Assembly (NCBI GenBank): GCA_963693305.1
Contig: OY855904.1
Span: forward strand, 40,909,304 to 40,973,303
Direction: 5' to 3'
Length of the DNA stretch: 64,000 bases
Origin: Meandrina meandrites
Lineage: Eukaryota; Cnidaria; Anthozoa; Scleractinia; Meandrinidae
Shown: positions 1 through 11,222 of the stretch, one piece after another
Layout of the letters: every line of letters begins with the position of its first letter
How positions within the stretch are numbered: position 1 is the stretch's first letter
Notes under the pieces: model-generated
The model's database searches: none
Told to the model about the DNA's origin: nothing
What the model saw: the letters and a program-made list of their open reading frames with translations, nothing else
Position numbers and translations under genes: made by a program

Positions 1-267
1 CTTGGGACCCTTAATTTAATTGTTCATCACTACGTAATTGATGTGATGGAGCCATTAATTTCGCTGATGTTTTCTACACTAGCAGCGTTCTCATTCCTTC
101 GATTTCAGCGACTGAAGTTTTACTTAGATAGCGGACTTTCGATTGGCCCGCATCCACATAACGTCACAATTAATTGTTGCGTCCATGTTATACCTTTATA
201 TTTAAAATTTAAAATTTTACTGATTCCAAAAAAAAAGGCCTAGAAAAGAAAGAAAAAAAGTTCGTGC

Positions 268-345
268 TACCGTCTGATTCGAACGAACGACCGGACAAAT
301 GGCTCGTAGTACAAAGAACTGCTCCCTTTCAGCTGAGCTATTATT
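268..345 (-). repeat. tRNA-like segment, possible SINE head
   Basis: Read on the minus strand there is an A-box-like AGCTCAGCTG followed at tRNA-like distance by a B-box-like GTTCGAATC. I could not fold a clean acceptor stem, so a functional tRNA is unlikely. It may be a decayed tRNA-derived SINE. Confidence 0.3.
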
Positions 346-712
346 CTTGGTTTTCATGTTACGTCATAAAATACTGAAATCATAATTCAATAGGCCTGCT
401 AAACTTTCGATGTCACTAGATGTAAGATGAACTAAAAATATATCTTTTTGCAAATTTCCAGCTCCGTTGTGCCCTTTGTTTTTAAAACAGAGCATTTTGA
501 ATATTCGAGTTCTCTGCCGTATGTGATATCAAGCTGAGTGTCGTGACAACGCTGTTTTGATTCAAAAAAGGCCTTTCCTTTCCATTTTTGCAGATTGAAC
601 ATTCCCAATGTACTTAGTGCTGTTAATGAGAAAGTATAATAGATCATGAGCCAAAAGTAGTCGCTGTTAATAGTAAAATTAAGTTCCAGATGGTTTCTCT
701 GACATCACGGCG

Positions 713-749
713 GCCATATTTGTGCCCCTCGGAAGGACACAAATATGGC
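713..749. repeat. Short hairpin
   Basis: CCATATTTGTG is followed after 13 bases by its complement CACAAATATGG. This is a small inverted repeat, possibly the end of a MITE. I see no gene association. Confidence 0.5.
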
Positions 750-989
750 GTCTCCATACTGAGCTTTATAAATTTGCTTGGAAAGTTTCGACAAATAACT
801 CGAAAACGGTGCACCGCACAGACCTAAGACTTGGAGGAATTGTTTATCTATTTATCTTCTATAATAGCTGAAGCTCATAGCCTCTGTTGTTCAATGGTTT
901 CGATTTTATTTTTTATTGCGTGACAATGAAAACCATCAATACTGAAGAGACTGTTTGTTTTAATAATTCAAACATTTCATTTGGAGGTT

Positions 990-1885
990 TTTTAAGGGCA
1001 CATTGTAAAGAATTGCTAATTTCTCGGCTTCTCAATGACTCACACAAGTTACAAACATGGACGCTTAATAGCAGTCTTATAGAGTTATAGGTTTAATAGC
1101 CGAGCGGTAGAATTTTTTAATAGTTTTAGTTTCAGATCCTTACATCTTGTTACAGAGAATGTATGGGCTGTTTAAAAGAAATTGCAAATTTCTCAATTCA
1201 TAAAACATTTTCACTAAAAACAAAAACGTAGAATTAATAAGATTCATACAGAGTTACTTATCTGCAAATTTTAGGTCAAATGGTTTAATATTCGGGCAGT
1301 AGAATTATTTAATTGCAGATATGATTTGTATAATTACAGAGCAATGTATGGGCATCGAATGGGCACGTTGCAAAGAATTGCAAATTTCTCGGCTCCTCGA
1401 TGATTTACACAGATACAAAATTGGAGGCTTAATGACAGACATATAGAGATCCCTTTCCACCATGTTTTAAATCGAAAGGTTAAATAGTCGAGCTGTAGAA
1501 TTATATTTAATCGTTTTAGTTACCGATCCATACAAATTAATGTATGGGCATGCCAGTTACAGAGATTGGATGGACATGTTGCACTGAATTGCAAATTTCT
1601 CGGTTCATAAATGATGCTTACCAAAACTAAAAACGTATGATTAATAAGAGTCACAGAAAGATACTTGTCTCCAAATTTTAGGTCAGAAGGTGTAGTATTC
1701 GTGCTGTGGAATTATTTAATGGCAGAAATGATTTACATATTTACAGAGAATGTATGGGCAAATTGTAAATAATTGCTTATATCTCGGCTATTAATGATTC
1801 AAATGAGACAAAAATTTTTCCCCTTAATACCAGTCACACATAGAAGCTTACCACAAATTTTCAGTTGAATAGGTCTAGTATTCGT
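990..1885. repeat. Degenerate tandem repeat, about 170-210 bp units
   Basis: Five blocks carry the same landmarks in the same order: GGGCACnTTGnAAAGAATTG, then AAATTTCTCGG, then TAATnnCAGTC, then a GTAGAATTATTTAAT segment, then ACAGAGAATGTATGGGC. Unit starts fall near 996, 1165, 1360, 1571 and 1757. Units 2 and 4 are closer to each other than to their neighbours, which suggests a dimeric higher-order unit of about 400 bp. There is no coding capacity. Confidence 0.7.
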
Positions 1886-2356
1886 GCTATACGAATACTA
1901 TTATTTAATTTTATTTATTTTATTTATTTATTTATTTAATTAATTAATTAATTTTTTTTTTGGCGGGGGGGGGGGAGCAAAGATTGAACCGATGACCGGA
2001 AAACCCAAATATTGAAAAAAAATATATACCTAGTAAAGATCTGACTTATTTACATAAACTTAAATTGTGGAAGCACCAGTTCACTAACGAACGAAACACT
2101 CCTACCATGTTTTATTAAAGAGGTACGTTCACATCTTCCACTAGATGAATGGTTGAAAAGAAATCTATGATATTGAAAATTAGGCTAGACACAGAGTTCT
2201 CTTAAGAAATGAACATATTAGGTATCCAGGTGTCGATGAGTTCATAAAATTGCATATATTATTGATAATTGATGTAGAATGAGTAATTATATGATCAGTT
2301 TGCAGCTTTTGTGTAGACAAATGAGCAAAATGACAGGTTTTTTACTTGCACTTTAG

Positions 2357-2497
2357 CTAGCAAATCATGCGACTTTGACCGCCACCTTTGTGATGGCTGG
2401 CGACAGTCTACTTCAGATGTCTTTGACTGGAGACGTCATACAGGATCAACAAACTCTGCCAATACTGGTCCAGATGGTGATCATACCAGCGGATCAG
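2357..2497 (+). CDS. Gene 1 exon: MAM domain, first part
   Basis: The acceptor is CTTTAG and the donor CAG|GTATGG; phase 1 at both ends, 141 nt. It encodes SCDFDRHLCDGW and DWRRHTGSTNS and ends in GPDGDHTSGSG, the typical N-terminal MAM block with Cys 1 and 2. Confidence 0.88.
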
Positions 2498-2532
2498 GTA
2501 TGGGAAATATCACCTACTTCCGCTGATGTTCG

Positions 2533-2563
<31 letters not shown>

Positions 2564-5349
2564 CTTCTACTGATTCGGCTGCCTTCAATGAAACATCGAA
2601 TCGACAGCAAATAGAGTAAAATGAGTAAATAAGCAAGAATTTGTGAAATGATGGTTAATTTTTTCTTGCGTTTGTAGGATACTATATGTACATCGAGACG
2701 TCTTCTCCACGAGTCGCCGGTGATAACGCAAAGCTTGAGTTCTCTGTACCTGGAAATAGAGAACCGTCTTGTCTCACGTTCTATTATCACATGTATGGAA
2801 GCACAATGGGAACACTCACTGTCTTCAACGGAAGTTCAGTAGTATTCAACGCGTCAGGAAACCATAACAACACCTGGATTAAGGCAGAGATAACTATCCA
2901 TTTGACTGACATTGTAAGTTTTTTTTTTCGGCAGATGCATAATTTTCCTGTGAAATGGCTTCACTCTTCGTAAGCGGTGACGAAAAAGTCCTCAAATAAC
3001 AAACACGTTTAATCGGCCATAAAAAAACCTCCAAACGGTAACACTGTTAAGTCTCAACGGCACAATCCTCGAAAACAAAATGACCTCTGAAAAACTGTAA
3101 CTCGCACACGCGAATAAACGTACGCGCGATAATGCTCGCGAAGTTAAGTTACAAATTTCAAATGTAAGAGCGCGCGCACGCTAATCGCGCGTCACTCAAG
3201 TTCAGTAGTTTTCTTCTTTACATTCACTTCAAAAGAGTTTGCGTAAGTACAACGCAGTGCAATATTCATCATTATAGCTGATCAATAACCTTTTTGTATT
3301 TAACAAATAGATTCCATTTTGCCGTGCGTCTGTTCAGTTATAGATCACAGATGACGTCAAAATGTGGTAAGAACAAAAAAGTGGCCCACGAGCCGCTAGG
3401 TGAGTGGGTCACTGATGTTCTTACCACATTCTGACGTCTTCTGTGATCTATAACTGAACAGACGCACTAGGCAAAATGGAATCTATTTGTTTTATACAAT
3501 AACAAGACTTCTGCATACTTTAGTATCGCTAAAGCGCCGTCACCGGTGAGCCTCGGTTGCAATTGTTTTCATTTCGAGATAGTTTTCCGTAATCACGAAG
3601 CACTGTTAAACCGATTTTAAAATACGCAATACGAAGGAAAAATGAAATGTCAAGAAAAGAAACTGACCTTTTTTCCTTTTGTACTCTGCAAGTTTTAACT
3701 AAAAGTAAGCGTTCAACGGCGTTAAACTGCCAATCATGGATTTTCCGTCCGTAGCGTCTTCAAACTGCTCGAGCATCGGACAAACACTTGCAGCTTTCAA
3801 TAAATATTTTTCAAATCAGTCACTGTCTACTGTAAGCTTGTTTAGTCCAGTTAATTGTCTCGAAGGGTGTAGAGTATTTGGCGGATTGTTCCTCGATGTA
3901 GATTTATAATTAAGCTGAATTTTCTCTTGTTGTTTTCGTTGCAAGTTTTGAACAACTTTGCCGACAAGACTGACTTGGACTATGAACTCTGATCACGCGC
4001 GCGAGTCACACCACGCAGTGACGTCATCTGTGCGTCTGTGCTCTAATAGATGACAGGCATCAGCCAATCACAATGCGCGCAGTAACTCGGTTGTTGTATA
4101 ATTTTATTTAGATAATATAGACGGACTGGCACCAAAACAACCTGAATGACAAAAACATAGGAAACCGGAAAAAGAAACACACATTGACACAGACAGACCG
4201 ATAGATAGATAGTCATTCCGGAATTAAGCAAAACCTCAACCAAACAAAACAAAACGAGGATATTTGTTTAGTTTATAGTCGAGAGTCAACAATAGTTTTT
4301 GTCGTTTGTTCGTTACTCATGTTTATATACAGTACATTCTATGTTGTTGAAGGTGTTGTTGTTGTCTCTTGGTTAACATTTAACTCGACTAAGCCTTTGC
4401 CCATAATTTACTTATTTCTGTTATCACTTTGTTGCGATCACGAGTGGAGCATTATTTTCATTCATCTGGAATCCATCTAGGTGACATTTGAAGGGATAAG
4501 AGGACCTTCTTATGAGGGTGACTTAGCCATCGATGACGTCTCAGTTAGCAGTGGAAGCTGCGAGGGGCATTCTACAACTCCAGCATCTCCCACAGCATCA
4601 ACACCAACCCTATCATTGCCCTCAGGTCCAATTACGTTTGAGACTGTTACAGTCAGGCCTTCATTGTCGCCTGAGCCGTCCACATTTAATCCGTCCACTG
4701 TTAAGCCTTCCATGTCTTCACAGCAATCCCTTTCAAGTAGCTCTTTGACTCCTGAGCCTTCCTCACACCTACCGAGTTCATCAGGTATCGTTCATTATCC
4801 ATTTTCTCTGTTTTAATAACCCAATGGTTGATACACCCACTTCTTTTATTATTTTATGACATTTTTAGTGTGTATTGAGAGTTACCTGCTACAGTTGATA
4901 CATTCTGATAAGGCCAGCCGTTTTGTTTTTCTTTAGTTCTCGCAACAATTGCAATTAATTTGGCCTCGTTTTTGATTTACATCTTATCTAAATAGTTATT
5001 TTCAGGCTTTTGTACTTTATGGCAAAAGGATTGTCTAATTTAACTCAAGGAGATGTGTCATGTACCATGGCTTATCTCATTGACAGAAATAAATTGATCT
5101 GCCATTTTATCCGCCACTGAGGAGATGTCTGCTTAGTAAATACTGTTAATATCTGTTTTCCTCAGATGAAAGGATGAATAGAATGTCCGTTCTCTTAAAA
5201 CGCACTGTTGCGAATGTTAAAACTGTATCCTTTCTTTCAGTCCTTCAATTCTTGATTTTCAAAGTGAATATTAGATGGTGGCTACTGAATGGCGGGCTCT
5301 ATATTCAACACATTAACTACACCATTATTATCAATAAAAATCATTTTGT

Positions 5350-5438
<89 letters not shown>

Positions 5439-8400
5439 ATCCAAAAACCCTCCGTTTGGTTAGTAAGAAGTTAGTATTGGGCACTACTAGTATTAGTATT
5501 CCAAGGGTGGCAAATGTTCGTTTTGAAGATCAATGTGTTAGATCAATCCGGAGCTTCAATTTTCACAACACTGCTCGTTACATTAATTAATTTTGGAGAA
5601 AACATTTGTCATTGCAGTAATATATTTTATGCTTTTATTGTTAGTATTTTTTCTGTGGTTTTGTGTTCTAATGTAGTTTTTTTTTTCCTGCTAAAAAACC
5701 TTTGAATTTGAGGTACTTCCAAATCCGCTCATACTACCCCGACACCATCATTAAAGGACATGCAAGAATCAGTCTTGTTGGAAGTTCGAAACCTAGATAT
5801 TAGACAGGTACATTACTGTGCTTTTTATTATTAATTTTCGGGAATATTTTAATATACTTAACTGATGGAAGGTAGATTATGAAGTACAAACCAAAAGAGG
5901 CTTTTGTGTCATCGCATAGCAAATGTCTTTGAATGAACCTATACGTTTAGGTTTGAATTAACTTTACCAAAAGCTCTAAAAAGCGCTTGGTGCGGTTTTA
6001 AGGGCATTGAGATGTTACAGCGAAAGTCTTCAATGCTACACACCTCCAATTTTCGTTGTTGCAGTTAAATGCTCCTAGAGTTTCGGGATGGGAAGTCAGA
6101 AGTTCCCGCATTCTCACGCAGGGTGTGAGAAGAACAGAAAAGACCTGGTGTGAATAGAATTGATATCTTATATCTCTGTATTAGGCCTGGTTTAAACGTC
6201 GCATTTTACATGCGCCGAATACAACACTAATTCGAGTCGACTCGAATTAAAAAATTCGGCATTTGGTTTAAAACGTCGCATTTAATTGTGACGCATTTAA
6301 TTGCTGAGCGTTCAATTCCAAATATAAAAACCCAAAATTATCCTTCGTGGTTCAGGTTGTCCACAATACGCAAAACCTGGTCATTTCACGTTGTTGTTCC
6401 GCAAAGAACGGCTATGAACGGCAACGAAACTGGAACAGTCGAATATTCGACTGAACTCGCAAATTCAAATCTGCCGAATTTAATTGTTTTAAACGTCGCA
6501 TTTTACATGCACTTAATTCTGCAATTTGATTCGCCACATGTAAAATGCGACGTTTAAACCAGGCCTTATTGGGGCGGTTTAATAAAACACCTTACTTGAA
6601 TTATTACCTTGGTCTACTAGCATTTACTTGTTTTATACTTGTGAACATTCCGATACCACTTCAGCCGATAGGTTGGCTTCTAGACCAAACAAATTGTATC
6701 CATTCTGATTCATTATATATTTGCAAAATTAAAACCTCAAAATTTGCCTTAATCGACGCATTTCAATATTTCTTAGTATAATCATCTTGATAAGTATTTT
6801 TTTTTCTATCTCTTTCTATCTATCTCTCTTTCTTTCTTTTGTCTCTTGTGTTTAACGAGTGGAACAAATATATGAAAAGTGACTTTAAAACGGAAGTTGC
6901 AAGGGCGGCTACAGATTACTGTGCTTCTCAAGGACCCCAATGCCAACATTCTGCAAAGAGGTATAAAAATAACTAAAAAAATACACAAACAGTCTTTGAG
7001 TCTTAGTTTAAAACCTAGAAAAATGCACAAAAGCACTAGAAAAACTTGCATGGTCTTGTTGGGTCTTTAAGCTCTGGGCCGGGATGTTCAAAGGACGATT
7101 AAGATAATCCAGATTTAGAATGAATTTTGATTTCATTTTTTTTTTAACTTTTAAGTGAACTGTTCTGTTTATAATTTCTGTCCTCCAGTTTTGATGTGGG
7201 CAAATCTCAAACTTCCCAAAACATGAGCAATTTTAACTCTTTTATGCAAGAGACATTGAACCCTTGATCAACTTGGTTAGTGTTTATCGGCCCTCGAACA
7301 ACCCCGCCCTGGAGGAATATATACTTAAATAATCCTCTTCACCTATGAATGATGTTGGTTCCATGCTAACATTATTCTTTTTAGGGGAAAACTTGCATTA
7401 AATAGGAGAGCGATATAGTTCAAACATAATTCCATAAATGTCTCGAGAATTATGCGTCTGACTGAATCTTCGGACATTAGTGTCAATATTTGTGCGCCTA
7501 GGTATATTAATTAATTTCTCATTTCTTCCTTGTACAGTTCCCGTCGAAAGCGGTCTTCTAACAACATGGTGTTCACAAGCGATATGGTTCACATTCTCCA
7601 AGGCTATCCAAAGAAGTCTCCTGGTGATCCTGAAATAACCTTGTTAGCTTTTTATTTACAACTTCCCCAAGGATCCTCGGATAATATCGTTACCAAAGAC
7701 GCCCTTACAGCTATCGTCGAGAGCGATATGTCGAGAATCGGAGCATCGATGGGCGGTACCATCTTAAGCGTTCAGCCTTTACTCATCAGCACAGATACCA
7801 CTAACGACAGTGATGAGGAATCAAAACCAACACTTATGGTTGCTATTTTAGGAGCTACTGGGGCTGTTGTTTTACCTTTGGTAATTACCGTTGCTGTTGT
7901 GTTGGCTTGCAAAAGGCGAGCAAGGTAAGAATCACGAAACGAACAAGAGCTGTACCCATCAATAACTACATACTTCTTTTATTTGTTACTGCTTGTCTAA
8001 TAATCTGACGGATATCTTTCTCGTATTTCAACCGTCGATGGTCTCTTTCCGCTTTCTTGGTCTCTTGTTGAATAGACAACAGCATGACGTAAAAGCACTG
8101 TCTTTTTTTTTTTTTTCTGGCTGATTAGACACTTTGGCTCTAGGCAGATTTTACCAAATACCATGGGGAAAAATTGATACTAATTATGCACACACTAATT
8201 CAAACGTGTTGTAATCGTTATGTTCATGTCGTATATAGTTTATACTTCGATCAAAAACATTTTTCTTTTTCAATCAGATGTGCATAAGGGTATATACAAT
8301 GATTTAGCCAGCCATTTCTGTCTTTTTAATTGTGCCCATATAAAGCTTTGGTTCTGGGGTCGCAGTGGACATGAGCTGTCCCAAACATTGGACATTGAAG

Positions 8401-9082
8401 AACATTAGCGAATTGAGAACATTATTAGGATGGTCAAAGATTTCCTGTAAGCCAATCCAAAGCAAATTTCGTGCAGTAAGAACAATGATAGAACTCACTA
8501 TCATTTACCGACTAAAGTACCCGTATTAGTCGCGCCCGTACTAACAATGGTGCAAGAAAGTCTAAGTTTAGAGAGCGTCAGTGGAGAGGGACTGTGTTTC
8601 CACATGACATTTCATCAATAAGGTTTGAAGCCTTTCATTAAATAGAGTTGCTTTTGACATCAGTTAAAAGCAACAGAATTAGCAAGTTTTCGTCATCTGC
8701 TGCTCCAAATATCACGGCGAACCAAATCCCTGTCAGCTAATTGGTGTGATTTATAATGTATGAAAATTCGACTTCATGATTACATCGTTCCTGTTATTTT
8801 TACTCTTTTGTAGGAAAGTTTCTGCTGTATTGCCCTTTTTTTCGTGAATGTAATAATTTAGAAAGAAATACTTATTTTAATGTTAATACATGTATGATAA
8901 CTTTTTCCCTAAGGTCCAATAACCAATCGGCAAGGACGGCCGCCAATTGTTACAATAACGAAGCTTGCTACAACGGTTCTGGAGAGGAAGCCACGATTGA
9001 AATGACGTGTGATAATGGTACTTATTCATCCGGTGATGCGTCCAACATAAAGTCTGAGGAACACGAGCAAGCGAAAACTTAA
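2357..9082 (+). CDS. Gene 1: MAM-domain, SEA-like, single-pass membrane protein (5' incomplete)
   Basis: Spliced gene; visible exons 2357-2497, 2678-2913, 4481-4784, 5713-5807, 6860-6960, 7538-7924 and 8914-9082 give 476 codons plus a stop. The order is one MAM domain with its four cysteines (SCDFD, LCDGW, PSCLTFYYH, SGSC), a Ser/Thr/Pro stalk of about 80 residues, a SEA-like module with two Cys and an SRRKRSS cleavage-type site, a transmembrane helix (VAILGATGAVVLPLVITVAV) ending in ACKRRAR, and a tail of about 57 residues. MAM domains mediate adhesion and are extracellular. The basic stop-transfer motif sets type I topology. All splice sites are GT-AG and the frame is open throughout. The tail stops at HEQAKT and lacks the LYAAIND end of gene 2. 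The function and ligand are unknown. The first exon starts in phase 1, so the signal peptide and perhaps more MAM domains lie upstream. Confidence 0.85.
2678..2913 (+). CDS. Gene 1 exon: MAM domain, central part
   Basis: 236 nt after TTTGTAG, ending at ATT|GTAAGT; phase 1 in, phase 0 out. It encodes GYYMYIETSSPR, PSCLTFYYHMYG and GTLTVFNGSS, the beta-sandwich core with Cys 3 and several N-glycosylation sequons (NGS, NAS, NNT). Confidence 0.9.
3302..3491. repeat. Long hairpin MITE in intron of gene 1
   Basis: Arms of about 88 bp (3302-3390 and 3404-3491) are near-perfect reverse complements. They share AACAAATAGATTCCATTTTG and TTCAGTTATAGATCACAGA, separated by a 13-bp loop. A foldback MITE is the simplest reading. 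The rest of the intron up to 4480 shows nothing I can name. Confidence 0.8.
4481..4784 (+). CDS. Gene 1 exon: MAM C-terminus plus Ser/Thr/Pro stalk
   Basis: The acceptor is CATCTAG and the donor TCAG|GTATCG; phase 0 in, phase 1 out, 304 nt. It begins VTFEGIRGPSYEGDLAIDDV, the diagnostic MAM ending, with the last Cys in SGSCEG. It then runs into a mucin-like stalk with repeated SP, PS and STVKPS-type motifs, expected to be O-glycosylated. Confidence 0.88.
4785..5712. other. Gene 1 intron with AT microsatellite
   Basis: No exon-like sequence is seen apart from the (AT)n run at about 5352-5433. The apparent reading frames of alternating Ile and Tyr across it are artefacts of the repeat. Confidence 0.7.
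5352..5433. repeat. (AT)n microsatellite
   Basis: About 41 uninterrupted AT dinucleotides. This is a likely length-polymorphic marker within the gene 1 intron. Confidence 0.95.
5713..5807 (+). CDS. Gene 1 exon: start of SEA-like module
   Basis: 95 nt; acceptor TTTGAG, donor CAG|GTACAT; phase 1 in, phase 0 out. It encodes a short Thr/Pro tail of the stalk, then MQESVLLEVRNLDIRQ. The gene 2 counterpart has the same length and phases and reads QESVILEVKDLDINK. Confidence 0.8.
5808..6859. other. Gene 1 intron
   Basis: It contains the TTA-flanked MITE at 6184-6565 and a pyrimidine-rich tract (about 6797-6845) leading into the next acceptor. Nothing else is recognised. Confidence 0.65.
6184..6565. 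mobile_element. PIF/Harbinger-like MITE with TTA target duplication
   Basis: The terminal inverted repeats GGCCTGGTTTAAACGTCGCA and its complement are about 29 bp and perfect. The 382-bp element is bounded by TTA on both sides (6181-6183 and 6566-6568). Three-base TWA duplications are known for PIF/Harbinger elements, so the class is inferred. There is no transposase. Confidence 0.85.
6860..6960 (+). CDS. Gene 1 exon: SEA-like module with Cys pair
   Basis: 101 nt; acceptor TTTAACGAG, donor AAGAG|GTATAA; phase 0 in, phase 2 out. It encodes WNKYMKSDFKTEVARAATDY followed by CASQGPQC, an amphipathic helix with two cysteines seven residues apart, as in gene 2. Confidence 0.82.
6961..7537. other. 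Gene 1 intron
   Basis: I see no repeat or coding feature in this 577-bp intron. Confidence 0.6.
7538..7924 (+). CDS. Gene 1 exon: cleavage site, SEA-like core and transmembrane helix
   Basis: 387 nt; acceptor TTGTACAG, donor GCAAG|GTAAGA; phase 2 at both ends. It encodes SSRRKRSSNNMVFTSDMVHI, a conserved PEITLLAFYLQ block, an acidic linker (DSDEESKP), the transmembrane segment and the cytosolic stop-transfer ACKRRAR. RRKR fits the R-X-K/R-R furin consensus. Confidence 0.9.
7925..8913. other. Gene 1 last intron
   Basis: 989 bp without a recognised repeat or exon. A T-rich stretch lies near 8100. Confidence 0.6.
8914..9082 (+). CDS. Gene 1 terminal exon: cytoplasmic tail
   Basis: The acceptor is CCCTAAG; the stop TAA is at 9080-9082. 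It encodes NEACYNGSGEEATIEMTCDN, GTYSSGD and a final SEEHEQAKT. It aligns with the gene 2 tail up to the EEH motif and then ends early. Several Tyr residues are present, but the YAAI-type motif of gene 2 is absent. Confidence 0.82.
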
Positions 9083-9140
9083 AACCTTCATTTATCTGCC
9101 AGCCACTCACCAGTAGTTAAAAAGGTTAGATAGGTAGAAC

Positions 9141-9610
9141 CCCCGGGGGGGGGGGGGGGGGGGTACTCCCATATATGGGCTATATAGGTATGTGCCGCGG
9201 GATAGGGTATGTTTTTTGAGGTTCTCGGTCCTTAAATAGAATATCACTTTTGTTCCTTTTGACATTGTGTTCCCGGTGTGATCCTTAGATAGGGTAGCTA
9301 AATTCTATCAGCTCAAATAAACGCCCAGCTTAACGAAAAAAATTGTCTGTTAAAAGTGAATTATCCGTCATTAAGTATTAACAACGCGATTTTGAAAGAT
9401 TTGAGCTTTGCCGTGCGCGGTTAACCGTTATTTGAGTCGCCACGCAATGCTTCTCCTCCCCTTGAATAGGGTGTCAATTTTCAGGTTTGGGCCTTAGAAA
9501 GGGTATTAATTATCGTTTTATTTATCCTTAGATAGGGTCAGGGTTTGAGAACGTTCGCGGCACACCCCTATCCTAAATTTACGGGAGTACCCCCCCCCCC
9601 CCCCCTCCCC
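9141..9610. mobile_element. hAT-like MITE with G/C-run termini and 8-bp target duplication
   Basis: The ends are CCCC plus a long G run then TACTCCC, and the mirror GGGAGTA plus a long C run. Exact 8-bp repeats GGTAGAAC flank the 470-bp element (9133-9140 and 9611-9618). Internal AGATAGGGT-like motifs recur. The 8-bp duplication fits hAT (inference). It sits about 60 bp after the gene 1 stop, probably in or near the 3' UTR. Confidence 0.82.
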
Positions 9611-9769
9611 GGTAGAACGGTGTAAAAATTGCTGCATCAATCCTCCAACCAGTTGATTCATGCACCGATTAACAGTGGAGGAGCTATAGAGTCTCTGAGA
9701 TTCAAAAATTTGCGTGGACGATAGGAGCACCCAACCTCTCTGATAGTATAGAAAATACAAAAGGACTCT

Positions 9770-9965
9770 GCACGAGATCTGTCAATCAAGCAAAAAGCAG
9801 CATGGAACAACAGAGCGTGTAGTTAAAAAATAAAAAAATCTGTACTAGAAGCAGTTACTAAATAAAAAAGTATGTTTACTTTGTAAAGTTGATGCTTTTA
9901 TTTCTAGTTTGGTTGCGGTAATTTTTGATTTTTTTTTTTTTTTAATGAAATCGCACAATTGGTTT
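9770..9965 (+). repeat. Diverged copy of family 5'-flank sequence
   Basis: Landmarks GAGATC, GCAGCATGnAACA, GTGTAGTTAA and a T-rich block followed by AATGnnATCGCACAATTG match in order the segments at 11065-11222 and 61735-61890. The other two lie upstream of signal-peptide exons, so this may be an extra copy of the paralogue promoter/leader. Confidence 0.4.
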
Positions 9966-11064
9966 GATACGGCGACACCTTTAACATGTTGCCTAAGAAA
10001 AAAAACTCAGTATTTTTATCTTTTCAGTCGATAAATGGGCTTTTTACAGCTAACCGTGACCTTGTACAAAAATCCGCCATGATCAAGGGCAAGCTCCGCT
10101 CTGTGACATTCAAAGGAAGTCAACATGACTGCGGTGCTACTGTGTACCACAAGATCGTTACCTGCAAAGCGCCCATTCTGTACTGAAGAGTATAGGAATA
10201 ATAAGTGAGATGCCTTTTTATTAATTAAAAATCTTTCGCTTGACTGTATTGCCTTGGTAGTGAGTTGTAAAGCGGTTGATTTCGCGTTTCCTATAGCAAA
10301 GTTATTAATTACTGAAATAAATTGTTGCGTTGCGTCAATGAGCAAAGTGAAACACATAGCTGATTATCAGCTGGAAGTTGACAAATTAAGGTAAAACGCA
10401 ACCGTAGCAAATTTTGAGAAGCTGACGTTTCGAGCCCTAGTCCTTCGTCGGAGCAAAGGCGTTGCTTCGACGTTGAAGTGCCAAAAAAAAAAAAACAGTT
10501 AAAATGTAAAACCTTGCGACTTTTACTAATTCGTTCCGAATTCTGACCATAGTTTTTGTTACTGATGGTACACTAAGTGTTTTATTTATTTGTGCTTGAA
10601 ATATTCTTCTTTATCAGAACTACCCCCTTTTGGCATACAAAATATCACCCACATTCAAACCGATGGTGTTTGACCTTGTGATGGCCCCGTAAAAGTGTAA
10701 AAATAATATTTTCAAACAATGTAAATGATCCATTTCGTCTATTGTTCAACTTGGCATGACTCAAATTCGTGCCCTTGCAATCGCTTTATGCCAAAGAGCA
10801 ATTTTATCACAACTGGAGTCATTAATCTCCGGTTTCGAATAGTTATTCCCGATGAGAACTAGTTTCATATTTTTCTCGTTTCGAAGTACGCAAATGTACA
10901 AAGTAAATGTAAAACCTTGATACGTTTTTCATACTAAAATTCTTGTTATTGTATCTATGATAATTGGGTGAATAAACAGCAGCCCCCACTCGTTGATACT
11001 TGGCTTTGCGTGAAAATAAAGGATTACCCGTCGTCCCTAACAATATACAATATCAAATGACGTT
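9966..11064. other. Intergenic stretch between genes 1 and 2
   Basis: It contains a hammerhead-like Penelope 3' fragment at 10421-10454. No exon is recognised. Small open frames at 9986-10186 (+) and 10016-10357 (-) have no family resemblance that I can see. Confidence 0.5.
10421..10454 (-). ncRNA. Degenerate hammerhead-like motif, Penelope-type 3' remnant
   Basis: On the minus strand the order is CCGACGA, a short stem-forming GGACTAGGGCTC, then GAAAC and GTC. The hammerhead core is CUGANGA...GAAA; here the second core base is C rather than U and one stem II pair is mismatched, so activity is doubtful. Hammerheads are known in Penelope-like retroelements of cnidarians. Confidence 0.4.
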
Positions 11065-11222
11065 ACAGGAGATCGGCCGCGCAATCATAAAATGAGCAGC
11101 ATGAAACACCGTACCCTGTAGTTAATAAATAATAAGAAATGTTTTACTTCTGAAGTCATTCCCTTTTTCCTTTCGAAGTTGTTTCCGGGCATTTTTCGTT
11201 TTTTAGGAAATGGCGGAATTGA
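11065..11222 (+). promoter_or_regulatory. Putative 5' flank of gene 2, shared with gene 3
   Basis: GCAATCATAAAATGAGCAG, CATGAAACACnGnACCCTG, AGTTAATAAATAATAAGAA and TTCTGAAGTCATTCC are nearly identical to 61735-61890, which lies directly upstream of gene 3's signal-peptide exon. In gene 2 about 2.6 kb now separates this block from the exon. A conserved promoter or leader is inferred from position only. Confidence 0.45.

Larger units (their letters stand above)
1..2356. other. Non-coding stretch upstream of the first visible MAM exon
   Basis: I see no convincing exon here. It is either an intron of gene 1 or its 5' flank. It holds a weak tRNA-like segment, a short hairpin, a degenerate tandem array (about 990-1885) and a low-complexity T/A then G run near 1905-1977. 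No signal-peptide exon resembling those of genes 2 and 3 was found, so the start of gene 1 probably lies before the window. Confidence 0.6.

Noticed and set aside
43..243. Open frame with a hydrophobic N-terminus, considered as signal peptide of gene 1
   Set aside because: It does not match the gene 2 or gene 3 signal exons, has no phase-1 donor at the proper place and is AT-rich background.
1978..2010. B-box-like sequence on the minus strand
   Set aside because: No A box at tRNA distance; too short to support a call.
5174..5474. Frames with long alternating Ile-Tyr
   Set aside because: Translation of the (AT)n microsatellite.
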